Shown here: in pieces, positions 8,955-18,347 of the stretch | Position numbering within the stretch: the stretch's first letter is position 1 | Layout: each line of letters opens with the position of its first letter | Source: JBNAVJ01 sp049700455 | Lineage (GTDB): Bacteria; Bacteroidota; Ignavibacteria; Tepidaquicellales; Tepidaquicellaceae | NCBI GenBank assembly: GCA_049700455.1 | Contig: JBNAVJ010000008.1 | Location: 1-64,000, forward strand | Direction of reading: 5' to 3' | Length of the DNA stretch: 64,000 nucleotides | Notes under the pieces: generated by a model | What the model saw: only the letters and a program-made list of their open reading frames with translations | What the model was told of the DNA's origin: nothing | Databases searched by the model: none | Position numbers and translations under genes: made by a program

Positions 8955-10478
8955 GTGAGCAGTAAATTTTACTTGTGTATACACGGACATTTTTACCAGC
9001 CTCCTAGAGAAAATCCCTGGACGGGAGAAATCCAGAATGAACCCTCAGCAGCTCCTTTTAATAATTGGAATGAAAGAATACTATTTGAATGTTATAAACC
9101 AAATACAGAAGCAGAAATAATTGACCTTGAAAGGAACATTGTTTTAGAAAAAGTCAATAACTTCAAATACCTGAGTTTTAATTTTGGTCCAACCTTGTTA
9201 CAGTGGATTAAGAAAGTTCATTTTGAAACTTTTCAGAAAATTATTGATGCTGATAGATGGAGTGTTAATGTGCACAATGGCTTTGGTAATGCAATTGCTC
9301 AAGCTTACAATCATATTATAATGCCTCTTGCTACACGAGAGGATAAGATTACACAAATTCGGTGGGGAAAAAAGGATTTTGAATACCATTATGGAAGACA
9401 ACCTTTAGGGTTATGGTTGCCAGAAACAGCCTGTGATAGTTTTACTATACAGGCAATGATAGATGAAAACATAAAGTTTACAATATTAGACCCTTCTCAA
9501 GCAGAAAGTATCAGAAAGTTGGGCACTTCCGACTGGATAGATGTTTCTGATGGTTCTATTGATACGACCTGTGCTTACAGAATTTTTGATGGTACAGAAA
9601 ATCGCTATATAGACGTATTCTTCTACAATGCTTATCTCTCTAAAAATATTGCTTTTGGTGACCTTGCTTTTGATGCAAGTCATTTTCTAAATACAGTAAT
9701 ATCTGTAGTGAGAGATAATGTACCCGAACAATTGATTTCTGTAGTTGCAGATGGAGAAACATTTGGTCATCATAAAAAATTTACAGAACGAACTCTGGCA
9801 TATATTTTTGGTCGTCTTGTCAAGGAGAAAGAAGTTTCAGTTGTAAATTTTGCTGAATATCTTGCAGTACACCCCCCTCAATATGAAGCCAAATTAAAGC
9901 CAGGCAAAGATGGGCTTGGTACCGCTTGGAGTTGTAGTCATGGGATGGGACGATGGATGGAGGATTGTGGCTGTTCCACTGGTGGTCAACCAGGGTGGAA
10001 TCAAAAATGGAGAACTCCATTAAGAGTTGCCTTGAACCAATTGAAGAGAAAACTGGATGCTATTTTTATTACTGAAGGTAGCAAATTTTTCAAAGATGTT
10101 TGGTTCACAAGGAATAACTACATTGATTTGGTTTTAGATTCTTCAGATTCAAATATTTTAGTATTTTTTAATGAAAACTCAATAAAACCTTTAACCAATA
10201 AGGAAATCTCCATTTGTATAGAACTTTTAGAAATGGAAAAGTTTTCAATGTTTATGTTTACCAGTTGTGGGTGGTTTTTTTCCGATATTTCCGGCATTGA
10301 AACAATAAAGATTCTAGAGTATGCTGTAAGAGCAATAGAACTTGCAGAAAAAATCTCCGGAGCGAGCTTATTTGAAGAATTTGCTAATATGCTTGAAAAC
10401 GCAAAAAGTAATATTCCCGAATATGGAACTGGTAAAGATATTCTGAATTCAATAAGGAAAAGGAAATATGAAGTTTGA
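8955..10478 (+). CDS. Glycoside hydrolase family 57 protein (alpha-glucan active)
   Basis: A 507-residue cytoplasmic GH57 enzyme, a retaining family that includes alpha-amylases, 4-alpha-glucanotransferases and branching enzymes. The N-terminus CIHGHFYQPPRENPW is a classic GH57 opening. The likely nucleophile is Glu157 (LWLPETACD) and the acid/base Asp266 (VADGETFGHH). It resembles the GH57 proteins that carry a DUF3536 tail, but at ~500 residues it is shorter than the ~800 of many of those. GTG start, 6 bases after glgB; its 3' end overlaps malQ by 11 bases. Context says glycogen or maltodextrin turnover; the exact reaction cannot be read from sequence. Confidence 0.85.
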   Translation: MSSKFYLCIHGHFYQPPRENPWTGEIQNEPSAAPFNNWNERILFECYKPNTEAEIIDLERNIVLEKVNNFKYLSFNFGPTLLQWIKKVHFETFQKIIDADRWSVNVHNGFGNAIAQAYNHIIMPLATREDKITQIRWGKKDFEYHYGRQPLGLWLPETACDSFTIQAMIDENIKFTILDPSQAESIRKLGTSDWIDVSDGSIDTTCAYRIFDGTENRYIDVFFYNAYLSKNIAFGDLAFDASHFLNTVISVVRDNVPEQLISVVADGETFGHHKKFTERTLAYIFGRLVKEKEVSVVNFAEYLAVHPPQYEAKLKPGKDGLGTAWSCSHGMGRWMEDCGCSTGGQPGWNQKWRTPLRVALNQLKRKLDAIFITEGSKFFKDVWFTRNNYIDLVLDSSDSNILVFFNENSIKPLTNKEISICIELLEMEKFSMFMFTSCGWFFSDISGIETIKILEYAVRAIELAEKISGASLFEEFANMLENAKSNIPEYGTGKDILNSIRKRKYEV

Positions 10479-12306
10479 TTATTCACATTTTTTGAATACG
10501 CCAGGCAAAAACAAATGGGAGAATCTTGGCTTAAGGCGAAGAGCAGGAGTTACAATACCTTTATTTTCAGTGAGGTCAAGTAAAAGTATAGGCATTGGTG
10601 AAATAATGGATCTTAAATATGTAATAAGATGGTGTAAACAAACTGGGCTTACAATAATACAATTGTTACCTCTGAATGAAGTTGGTTTTGATTTTGCTCC
10701 ATATAATTGTATTAGTTCATTTGCACTTGAGCCAATGTATTTATCTTTATATGCGCTTAAAGATGTGAATCTTGCCTTGCACAAGAAAAGTATAAGGAAA
10801 CTCAAAAAGGAATTTCGCATAACTGAAGATAAAAAGTTAGATTATCACATAAAACAACGAAAACTTGATTTACTATGGGATATATTTAGAACAAATTATG
10901 TTTTTGGTTCTAAAAAATTTTTAAATTTCAAAAACAAAAATGAATACTGGTTAGAAGATTATGCTATTTATAAAGTTTTGAAAGAACATCATAATGGAAA
11001 AAGTTGGGAAGAATGGGAGGATGATTTTAGAAGCAGAAAGGATGAAGCGTTAGTAACACTTCGTAAGCTGCATTTGAAAAGAATTGAATTTTATAAGTGG
11101 ATACAATGGCAATTATATGAACAGCTAAAAAAAATAAAACGTTATGCTATAAGAAATAATATCTTGATTATGGGGGACATTCCTTATCTTGTAGCGAGAG
11201 ATAGTGTGGATACCTGGGCTTATAAAGATTTTTTCAAACTTGAATTTTCAGCAGGCGCTCCTCCAGATATGTATTTTGCTTTTGGTCAAAGATGGGGTTC
11301 CCCTCCTTATGATCGGGCAGCTTTGGAAGCTGATGGGTTTACATACCTAAAAAATAAACTCAAATATGCAGAAAATTTTTATCATCTATATAGAATAGAC
11401 CATTTCATAGGTTTGTTTAGACTCTGGACTATTGATATTAATTTGCCTGAAGAGCGAAAAGGGTTGGATGGTTTTTTTGACCCTCCTGATGAGAACAGTT
11501 GGGAAGAAACAGGATTAAAAATTTTGAGACCTATTTTTGATTCAACAGAAATGATGCCAGTGGCTGAGGATCTTGGAATTGTTCCTGAATGTTCATATAA
11601 AATATTATGGGAATATGGAATTCCAGGAATTAATGTTCAACGCTGGACTAAGGATCAAAACTCTGAATATAAATTTCTTGCCCCGGAATATTATCGTATC
11701 AATTCAGTTTCTACATTATCTACTCACGATTCCAGTAGTCTTGTGGAATGGTGGCATACAGAAGCTGGAACTATAGATAGAAAAATGTTTGAAACATATT
11801 GCTTAAGTAAAGGATTTGATAAAGCTCAAATTGATTATCTAATTAATAATCTTTTTGATGAGGAAAGATCCAATTCATTCAGATTATATTGGAATTCTTC
11901 TGTAGATAGCATTGAGAAACTTTTGACAATAGTAGGACGACTCTGGGGTGAAGTGTGGGAACTTGTTAATGCTTATCGGGAAACTTACAAAGAAAAGGAA
12001 AAGTTCCTGGAGTACATCAGCTGTAATATTAATTCTGAAACAAGTAATACAATGTTCTATAGAAAGGCACTAAAGAAAAATCTTGATACGGCTTCAGTAT
12101 TTTGTATTAATCTATTGCAGGAATGGTTATGCCTGGATGAGAACTTTCTCCGAATAATGCTTTCTAAACCCCACAGGATAAATTATCCAGGTATTATCAA
12201 TGATGAAAATTGGACTACGGTTATTCAGTTTTCTCTTGAAAAAATACTGACTCTCAAAATAAATCAGGAGATTAAAACACTTGTATTGGAAAGCGAAAGG
12301 TGTTAG
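10468..12306 (+). CDS. malQ: 4-alpha-glucanotransferase (amylomaltase), GH77
   Basis: Transfers alpha-1,4-glucan chains between maltodextrins. 612 aa. Starts with RRAGVTIPLFSVRS and carries the GH77 catalytic set: Asp311 (YRIDHFIGLFRLW), Glu367 (PVAEDLGIVP) and Asp421 (STHDSSSLVEWW). The last motif differs slightly from the usual GTHDN, as in other Bacteroidota/Chlorobiota sequences. It overlaps the GH57 gene by 11 bases, so the three glucan genes form a tight operon. It converges on the transketolase-subunit gene with a 5-base gap and no terminator visible. Confidence 0.93.
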   Translation: MKFDYSHFLNTPGKNKWENLGLRRRAGVTIPLFSVRSSKSIGIGEIMDLKYVIRWCKQTGLTIIQLLPLNEVGFDFAPYNCISSFALEPMYLSLYALKDVNLALHKKSIRKLKKEFRITEDKKLDYHIKQRKLDLLWDIFRTNYVFGSKKFLNFKNKNEYWLEDYAIYKVLKEHHNGKSWEEWEDDFRSRKDEALVTLRKLHLKRIEFYKWIQWQLYEQLKKIKRYAIRNNILIMGDIPYLVARDSVDTWAYKDFFKLEFSAGAPPDMYFAFGQRWGSPPYDRAALEADGFTYLKNKLKYAENFYHLYRIDHFIGLFRLWTIDINLPEERKGLDGFFDPPDENSWEETGLKILRPIFDSTEMMPVAEDLGIVPECSYKILWEYGIPGINVQRWTKDQNSEYKFLAPEYYRINSVSTLSTHDSSSLVEWWHTEAGTIDRKMFETYCLSKGFDKAQIDYLINNLFDEERSNSFRLYWNSSVDSIEKLLTIVGRLWGEVWELVNAYRETYKEKEKFLEYISCNINSETSNTMFYRKALKKNLDTASVFCINLLQEWLCLDENFLRIMLSKPHRINYPGIINDENWTTVIQFSLEKILTLKINQEIKTLVLESERC

Positions 12307-12311
12307 GTAAA

Positions 12312-13220
12312 TTATTTTTTCCTGGCAATTTTTAGAATTCTCTCAGCCAGAGACTTTCTATCAAGTCCCTCTTCTTGTAAAATCTCAGGCAGTATTAAAG
12401 GGGTAAACCAATGGTTCCCAAGTGATATAGAATGAAGTTCTGTGGTAATCTGATGCTTTATAAAAATTTCTGAGAGGATGGTATATAACCCTCCTACCTG
12501 AAAATGATCTTCTATTGCAATGCATATCTTAGAATGTTTTGCTTGTTCAACACAAAATTGCTCATCAATGGGTTTCAGTTGTCTTACATTGATAACCTTT
12601 ACAGAAAGTTCATTTTTTCCTAGAATTTCAGCCGCATAATATGCTTCTTCTGTTAGAACACTATGAACAAAAACAATGACATCAGTCCCTTCCCTTAATA
12701 TTTCAGAAGTATTTTTCAAGTTCATTGGTAAATGTTTAAGGGAAGAACGATGAGCAGTAAATCTTACATAATACGGAAGAGGTGATTCTATTACAGATTT
12801 AATATTTGTCAGAAGATCATTTTCATCTGCAGGACAGAAAATGTTGATATTTGGGATTCCGCGTATTAGAGCTATATCTTCCAGGGCTTGATGGGCAGGC
12901 CCAAGGGCTTCAGAAAGAATTCCAGGACATTCACCTAACAATTTAACTGGTAAGGCACTATAACCAACATCAGTTCTTATAAACTCAAATGCTCGCATTG
13001 TTAAAAATGAAGCAAATGCATGAACAATCGGTATTCTGCCTCTTAAGGCAAGCCCTACTGCCGTTCCAACTAATGTTTGTTCATTAATGCCTGTGTCAAT
13101 AAACCGGTTTCCTAAAATTAAAGGTAAACCCTCAAGATTTTTTCTGCTTTCTGCTGTTAAAACAATACATCTTTCATCATTAAGACAAAGTTCTAATAGT
13201 ATGTCTTTGTATGTTTTCAT
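12312..13220 (-). CDS. Transketolase, C-terminal subunit (stand-alone)
   Basis: 302 aa corresponding only to the pyrimidine-binding and C-terminal domains of transketolase. Visible signatures are RFIDTGINEQTLVGTAVGLA, with the Glu (about residue 47) that activates the thiamine diphosphate ring, and the substrate-side motif GPAHQALEDIALIRGIPN. The diphosphate-binding N-terminal half (GDG...N motif) is absent here, and the upstream neighbour is the divergent queA. The protein must therefore pair with an N-terminal subunit encoded elsewhere. Split transketolases are known in archaea and several bacterial groups, normally with adjacent genes. A related E1-beta-like role cannot be fully excluded. 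Confidence 0.85.
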   Translation of the reverse strand: MKTYKDILLELCLNDERCIVLTAESRKNLEGLPLILGNRFIDTGINEQTLVGTAVGLALRGRIPIVHAFASFLTMRAFEFIRTDVGYSALPVKLLGECPGILSEALGPAHQALEDIALIRGIPNINIFCPADENDLLTNIKSVIESPLPYYVRFTAHRSSLKHLPMNLKNTSEILREGTDVIVFVHSVLTEEAYYAAEILGKNELSVKVINVRQLKPIDEQFCVEQAKHSKICIAIEDHFQVGGLYTILSEIFIKHQITTELHSISLGNHWFTPLILPEILQEEGLDRKSLAERILKIARKK

Positions 13221-13327
13221 TAGGCAAATTAAAATAGCATTATATAGTTATAATAAAAAGGAATAACTTTAACCACAACCCATTTGTATTTGAAAATTCT
13301 GAAAATCTTTGTTAGTTTCCTTTTAAT

Positions 13328-14521
13328 ATGAAAAAGGAAAAGATTTTATCTGTAAAACGAGACGAGTTTGATTATATTCTCCCCCCTGAAAAAATAGCGC
13401 AATATCCTTTACTTAAAAGAGATGAATCAAAACTCTTGATTTATCAGCAGGGTTGGATAATTTCTACAGTGTTTAAGAATATAGCAGAATATCTCCCATC
13501 AGATTCATACTTAATTTTCAATAATACCAAGGTCATTAAAGCAAGGCTATTTTTTCATAGGCCTACAGGAGCTAAAATCGAAATTTTCTGTTTAGAACCT
13601 GTACAAGATAATCTTTGGAAATGTTTTGTGGGAAATCATAGTAAATGGAAAGAAGGTATAATAGAAAATGAATTTAAGTTCCAGGATTCTGTAATTAGGA
13701 TAAGAGCAGAAGAGGTGGGTAAGTTTGCTGATGAATTTCTAATTCGGTTTGAATGGGATCGGAAAGAAGTAAAATTTGGTGATATACTTGAAAAATTAGG
13801 CAGAGTTCCATTGCCTCCGTATATCCGGAGACAGGACGAGGAGATAGATACTATAAGATATCAAACAGAATATGCTGAAATTCCCGGTTCTGTTGCTGCC
13901 CCGACAGCTGGATTGCATTTTACTGATGCTGTTTTTGATACTCTAAGAAAAAAAAACATTGACTGGAATTTTGTTACTTTAAACGTAGGGGCTGGTACTT
14001 TCAAACCGGTGAAAGTTGAAAAGGTGGTTGAACACAAAATGCATTCTGAAAATCTTTTTGTAATGAAAAAACTTATTGTCGAATTATTAAAAAATCGTAA
14101 TAAAGTTTTTGTTTCAGTTGGAACTACAGTGTTGAGGGTCCTTGAGAGTCTCTACTGGTTGGCATATAATATTTATTCCGGTGGTACGAAAAAATCTGAT
14201 TTAATTGTAAATCAATTTGAATACTTAAAGTTCACCAATATAAATTTGTCTTTTTGGCAAGCAATGGAAATCCTGCTTGATTTTATGGAAAAGAACAAAC
14301 AGGAGTTTCTTAAAATTTCAACGAGCCTTATGATAGTGCCGGGCTATGAAATTGTTTCATCGCAGGCAATAATAACAAATTTTCATCTTCCGCAAAGTAC
14401 TTTATTGATGTTAATTGCTGCATTTATAGGAGATGATTGGAGAAAAGTATATCGTTATGCTCTTGACAATGATTTTAGATTTTTGAGCTATGGGGATACA
14501 AGCCTCCTTTTTAAATCTTAA
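13328..14521 (+). CDS. queA: S-adenosylmethionine:tRNA ribosyltransferase-isomerase QueA
   Basis: Converts preQ1-modified tRNA to epoxyqueuosine-tRNA using the ribosyl group of SAM, in queuosine synthesis. 397 aa, longer than the ~350 of the E. coli enzyme. Family motifs are FDYILPPEKIAQYPL (N-terminus), FNNTKVIKARL, GRVPLPPYIRR, AEIPGSVAAPTAGLHF and the C-terminal TNFHLPQSTLLMLIAAFIG. It is divergent from the transketolase subunit. Its end is 10 bases before the ATG chosen for the next gene. Confidence 0.95.
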   Translation: MKKEKILSVKRDEFDYILPPEKIAQYPLLKRDESKLLIYQQGWIISTVFKNIAEYLPSDSYLIFNNTKVIKARLFFHRPTGAKIEIFCLEPVQDNLWKCFVGNHSKWKEGIIENEFKFQDSVIRIRAEEVGKFADEFLIRFEWDRKEVKFGDILEKLGRVPLPPYIRRQDEEIDTIRYQTEYAEIPGSVAAPTAGLHFTDAVFDTLRKKNIDWNFVTLNVGAGTFKPVKVEKVVEHKMHSENLFVMKKLIVELLKNRNKVFVSVGTTVLRVLESLYWLAYNIYSGGTKKSDLIVNQFEYLKFTNINLSFWQAMEILLDFMEKNKQEFLKISTSLMIVPGYEIVSSQAIITNFHLPQSTLLMLIAAFIGDDWRKVYRYALDNDFRFLSYGDTSLLFKS

Positions 14522-14531
14522 AAATTTTGAT

Positions 14532-15488
14532 ATGAATGTACTTAGTTTTAACAAAAAAGTATGCGAATCTATTATACCGACCCCAATTCATAAGCTGAAA
14601 AATATTTCGAAAGAGACAGGCTTCAATGTCTATTGTAAACGTGATGATCTAACTGGTTTTGTGTTTGGTGGTAACAAAACGCGAAAACTTGATTTTCTTA
14701 TTTATGATGCAATTGTTAAAGGATATGATTGTCTTTTAACAGTAGGCGGTTTTCAGTCAAATTTTTGCCGGCTGACTTCAGCGTATGGGGCGAAATATGG
14801 TTTGGATGTTTATCTTGTACTGGGAGGAAAAAATCGACCACAAAAATTTACAGCGAACCTGTTAATGGATAAATACTTTGGGGCAAAAATAACTTTTGTG
14901 GAGTTAGAAAACTGGGACAGATGGCTTGCCAGAGCTTTGCAATTGAGAGATTCGCTAATTAGAAAGGGAAAAAAACCATATTTTATGCCCATTGGGGGGT
15001 CTAATGTTATTGGTGTCCAGGGGTATATTGAAGCATTCAAAGAGATTAATGAGTATAATCAGGTTCACTTTGATTATATTTTTCATGCTACGGCATCCGG
15101 AGGAACTCAAAGTGGCTTGATAGCAGGTAGGATTCTCTTCGAATATAAAACCAAAGTAATTGGAATAGCAGTTGCGAAGAGCTCTGAACAGCTTAGAAGT
15201 GAAATAGATACTCTCCTGAGTGAATTTTTTAAGAATAAATTTGTTTTAATCAAAAATTCAGATATTGTTGTTGACGACAGATTTATAGGAAAAGGTTATG
15301 CTATACCTACTAAGGAATCACAAATGGTAATTAAAAAATTTGCACTAACCGAGGGCTTAATTCTGGATTCAGTTTACACGGGTAAAGCTGCAACAGGAAT
15401 GTTGAAGTGGTTAAAGGAAAAAAGAATTTCTAAAGGTGTAAATATTCTCTTCATTCATACAGGGGGCAATGTAGAGTTCTTTAAATAA
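14532..15488 (+). CDS. PLP-dependent ACC deaminase / D-cysteine desulfhydrase family enzyme
   Basis: A fold-type II PLP enzyme, 318 aa from the ATG at 14532; an upstream in-frame ATG at 14490, inside queA, would add 14 residues. The N-terminus PTPIHKL and the PLP-lysine motif FGGNKTRKLDFLI are typical of D-cysteine desulfhydrase and 1-aminocyclopropane-1-carboxylate deaminase. It also has TVGGFQSNFCR, the phosphate-binding region ATASGGTQSGLIAG and a C-terminal FIHTGGN. Substrate cannot be decided from sequence; D-cysteine or another D-amino acid is the usual role in bacteria without plant contact. Confidence 0.85.
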   Translation: MNVLSFNKKVCESIIPTPIHKLKNISKETGFNVYCKRDDLTGFVFGGNKTRKLDFLIYDAIVKGYDCLLTVGGFQSNFCRLTSAYGAKYGLDVYLVLGGKNRPQKFTANLLMDKYFGAKITFVELENWDRWLARALQLRDSLIRKGKKPYFMPIGGSNVIGVQGYIEAFKEINEYNQVHFDYIFHATASGGTQSGLIAGRILFEYKTKVIGIAVAKSSEQLRSEIDTLLSEFFKNKFVLIKNSDIVVDDRFIGKGYAIPTKESQMVIKKFALTEGLILDSVYTGKAATGMLKWLKEKRISKGVNILFIHTGGNVEFFK

Positions 15489-15547
15489 GGCGCTTGTTTT
15501 TAAGGATATTTATTATTATAATTATATAATTACAATAAGAGAAGTGT

Positions 15548-16060
15548 ATGTTAAAACCATTGCCGGAGGAAATTCCGGAATATTATAAAGTATATATTAA
15601 CACTGTTCCGGAAGGTGATATAAAAGATTTGATTAAAAGTGAATCAGGGTATCTAAAAAATTTTCTTGAATCAATAACTCCTGAACGGGTTGATAAAACT
15701 TATGCTTTTGGAAAATGGACAGTTAAAGAGGTGATAGGTCATTTACTTGATTCTGAAAGGATTTCTATGTGTAGAATTTTGCGTATTTCCCGAGGAGATA
15801 AACAATCTTTACCTGGGTATGACCAGGATGAATATATAACAAAAAGTAGATATTTCTTACGTAACTGGAATGATATTGTTGATGAGAAGATTATATTGAG
15901 AGGTGCAAATCTCAAACTTATAGAGAGTATAGATGAAACGCAAATGCTTTTGTCTGGTTATGTGAATGATTTTGAAATGACAGTAAATATGTTGCTTTAT
16001 GTTTTTTTAGGGCATGAATTACATCATCTGAAATTTTTAAAAGAAAATTATGAAATTTAA
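15548..16060 (+). CDS. DinB-family putative metal-dependent protein
   Basis: 170 aa forming a predicted four-helix bundle of the DinB/YfiT superfamily. The metal-site pattern is visible: WTVKEVIGHLLDSER near the first third (His in GHLLD) and HELHHLKFL near the C-terminus (two further His). Members include thiol transferases using bacillithiol or mycothiol and many proteins of unknown role. It is followed 9 bases later by a TPR lipoprotein gene. Confidence 0.8.
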   Translation: MLKPLPEEIPEYYKVYINTVPEGDIKDLIKSESGYLKNFLESITPERVDKTYAFGKWTVKEVIGHLLDSERISMCRILRISRGDKQSLPGYDQDEYITKSRYFLRNWNDIVDEKIILRGANLKLIESIDETQMLLSGYVNDFEMTVNMLLYVFLGHELHHLKFLKENYEI

Positions 16061-16069
16061 ATTTTAGTT

Positions 16070-16828
16070 ATGAAATGGAATAAAAGCTTTAAACTCTCGG
16101 TATTGCTGCTTTTAATTATCGCTCTTTTAGAGGTAGCTTGCGGGAGAAAACAATCACAAATAGAGCAAACTTCGGATACAACACTTACACCTCCTATTAC
16201 TACCTCACGTAACGATAGTACTGCTATTTATGGCAGTGGTTATTTTGATTACCGTGATAGTATTGAAAGTTATCATATGGGATATAGTAAACCAAGAGAT
16301 AGTGTTTACAAGGTAGAAAATTTAAAGGCATTTGAAAGATTAAATCTCTTGATTCAATCTGATTCAATGAATCCTGGGCCCTATCTGGAGAGAGGCAATC
16401 ACTATCAGAATATTCAGAAATATAAGGAAGCAATTGCTGATTATGATAGGTATATTCAGTTAAATCCTTATAATCATTCTGCTTATATGAACCGTGGTAC
16501 TGCAAGAGAAAGATTGAAAATGTATGATTTGGCATTGCAAGATTATAACAAAGTAATTGAATTAAAACCTAATGATACAATAGCATATTTTAATAAAGGG
16601 GTTGTTTATGATGCCCTTGATAATCCTTGGCAGGCAATTAGAGAATATAATATTGCAATACAAAGAGACCCAAAGCTTGCTAAGGCATACTATAATCGTG
16701 GTGCTGCGTATGAAAAAATTAAGGATTACGACAAAGCTATTGAGGACTATAAAAAGGCAATGAAATTAAATCCTCAATACTGGGATGAGCTATCGAAACG
16801 GATAGACTACTTGCATCAAATAAAGTAG
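16070..16828 (+). CDS. TPR-repeat lipoprotein
   Basis: 252 aa. A lipoprotein signal peptide ends at Cys24 (LLEVAC), followed by a Thr/Ser-rich linker. Tetratricopeptide repeats fill the rest, with repeated units such as AYMNRGTARERLKMYDLAL, AYFNKGVVYDALDNPW and AYYNRGAAYEKIKDYDKAI. Such proteins are periplasmic protein-protein adaptors. Probably cotranscribed with the DinB-family gene 9 bases upstream. Partner unknown. Confidence 0.75.
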   Translation: MKWNKSFKLSVLLLLIIALLEVACGRKQSQIEQTSDTTLTPPITTSRNDSTAIYGSGYFDYRDSIESYHMGYSKPRDSVYKVENLKAFERLNLLIQSDSMNPGPYLERGNHYQNIQKYKEAIADYDRYIQLNPYNHSAYMNRGTARERLKMYDLALQDYNKVIELKPNDTIAYFNKGVVYDALDNPWQAIREYNIAIQRDPKLAKAYYNRGAAYEKIKDYDKAIEDYKKAMKLNPQYWDELSKRIDYLHQIK

Positions 16829-16831
16829 GTT

Positions 16832-17257
16832 TTAATATTTTGCTATTGTCCACTCACCTGAACTGACAACATTCAGTATATAGGCATCGTCTGAAGGAAC
16901 GTTTATTTCTACATTGTCCTCAAAAGGCCCTTGTGTTTTTGCAAGAACTCCAATCAGTGAATCCTGATCTCTTGTTTTTAACTCAACATTAAAATTACCG
17001 CTACCATTATGTAAGATATAAAACTTAGCTGTCCCGGCTTTCAGGTCTATTGTCTGTTTCATAGGACGGCTGCTTTTATAAACAATAGCATACTGATTAA
17101 CTTTTCCCTCCGTTTGATCCTTTATCAGTTTATTTTTGGGCTTGTTGATATTATAGGGTTCAAGACAGGCAAATCTGACAAATATTAAGTAATAGCCTAT
17201 GAATATCAGCCCAAGTGTAAAGATTAAACTAATAACTAATTTACCCTTATTTTTCAT
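16832..17257 (-). CDS. Membrane-anchored protein of unknown function
   Basis: 141 aa with one N-terminal transmembrane segment (about residues 9-30), then a predicted periplasmic beta-rich domain with no recognised motif, ending in GEWTIAKY. It converges with the TPR lipoprotein gene and is divergent from the ECF sigma operon. I do not recognise the family. Confidence 0.55.
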   Translation of the reverse strand: MKNKGKLVISLIFTLGLIFIGYYLIFVRFACLEPYNINKPKNKLIKDQTEGKVNQYAIVYKSSRPMKQTIDLKAGTAKFYILHNGSGNFNVELKTRDQDSLIGVLAKTQGPFEDNVEINVPSDDAYILNVVSSGEWTIAKY

Positions 17258-17431
17258 AATTTGTTATTATTTAATAATATATAGAAATCAGGTGAAACTT
17301 TCAATCAAAAGAACATCAATTAGAATTAATGAATTCCTTTTTATAAAAAGATTTTAAAGTTGAAAACAAGTCATTTTACATCAATTAAATTACGTTTTAT
17401 AAAGCTTTTAAATTTAATAACTTTATAAAAT

Positions 17432-17974
17432 ATGACGCTTGAAGAAGAAAAACTGTTTAAAGAAATCTATGATAGTAACATAAAACGCATTTATAATTTG
17501 TGTTATGGTTACCTTCATAACGTGGAAGATACTGAAGATGTTACTCAGGAAATATTTGTAAAGGTCTATAAAAACCTAAGAAAATTTAAAGGCAACTCCT
17601 CTCTTCAGACCTGGATTTATCGTATAGCAGTTAATGAAGTCCTGGATTTTATTAAACATAAGAAGCGAAAAAAACGATTTGGGCTTGTAAAACAAATAAT
17701 TAGTATAGATGAAGAATCTGAGAACTTTGAAATACCCTCTGGTGAAGATGGATCTTTTGATGAATTCCAAAAGAGGGAAGTTTTACTTAAGGCAATTAGG
17801 AAGCTTAATCACAATCAACAAAGGGTATTAATGTTATTTTACTATGGTGGGCTCAATCATGAAGAAATTGCAACAGTAATGAAAAAATCAGTTTCTTCAG
17901 TAGAATCTTTGATTTTTAGGGCTAAAAGGAATCTGAGGAACATACTTTACAAATTCTATTCTGAAATAAAATAA
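17432..17974 (+). CDS. ECF-type RNA polymerase sigma factor
   Basis: 180 aa, the normal size of extracytoplasmic-function sigma-70 factors. Region 2 is visible in IYNLCYGYLHNVEDTEDVTQ and TWIYRIAVNEVLDFIKHKKR. Region 4 is in LNHNQQRVLMLFYYGGLNHE followed by the helix-turn-helix MKKSVSSVESLIFRAKRNLR. It is followed by a one-TM protein and a periplasmic metal-sensor-like protein, suggesting a sigma/anti-sigma/sensor unit. The ~170-base upstream region contains TGAAACTTTCA, a possible -35-like or operator element, unproven. Confidence 0.88.
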   Translation: MTLEEEKLFKEIYDSNIKRIYNLCYGYLHNVEDTEDVTQEIFVKVYKNLRKFKGNSSLQTWIYRIAVNEVLDFIKHKKRKKRFGLVKQIISIDEESENFEIPSGEDGSFDEFQKREVLLKAIRKLNHNQQRVLMLFYYGGLNHEEIATVMKKSVSSVESLIFRAKRNLRNILYKFYSEIK

Positions 17975-18030
17975 ATTTTCTTTTTAGCAAAAAGTATTCT
18001 GAAAATGTCGTCTAATTAAAGGGAATAGAA

Positions 18031-18339
18031 ATGGAAATTAAAAGTAGCATAGAAGAAAAAGTGGATTCTACTATGAATCTGCTTGAAAATTTTACTCAGG
18101 TAGCCCCTAATCCATATCTATATACGAAAATTATTAGTGGAATAAAGAGGAGTAATAAAGTTTTTTATGTTTTTTCTCTCAAGCCAGTATTATTAATGTT
18201 GCTTGTTTTTTTAAATTTAATTTCGGCTGCTATATTTTTATGGCTTATGATTTCAAAACCAGCTAATGATTTAAAATCCTCTACTTATATGACTGAAGAG
18301 CTCTATTCTGACGAGGCAGTTTATTATGAAATAAAATAG
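18031..18339 (+). CDS. Small one-TM protein, candidate anti-sigma factor
   Basis: 102 aa: a cytoplasmic N-terminus (about 1-50), one transmembrane segment (about 56-77) and a short periplasmic tail. No zinc-binding anti-sigma motif (HxxxCxxC) is present. Position and topology match the CnrY type of small anti-sigma factor: directly after an ECF sigma gene and before a CnrX-like sensor. The assignment rests on context rather than on sequence similarity that I can see. Confidence 0.5.
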   Translation: MEIKSSIEEKVDSTMNLLENFTQVAPNPYLYTKIISGIKRSNKVFYVFSLKPVLLMLLVFLNLISAAIFLWLMISKPANDLKSSTYMTEELYSDEAVYYEIK

Positions 18340-18347
18340 CGTATAAA

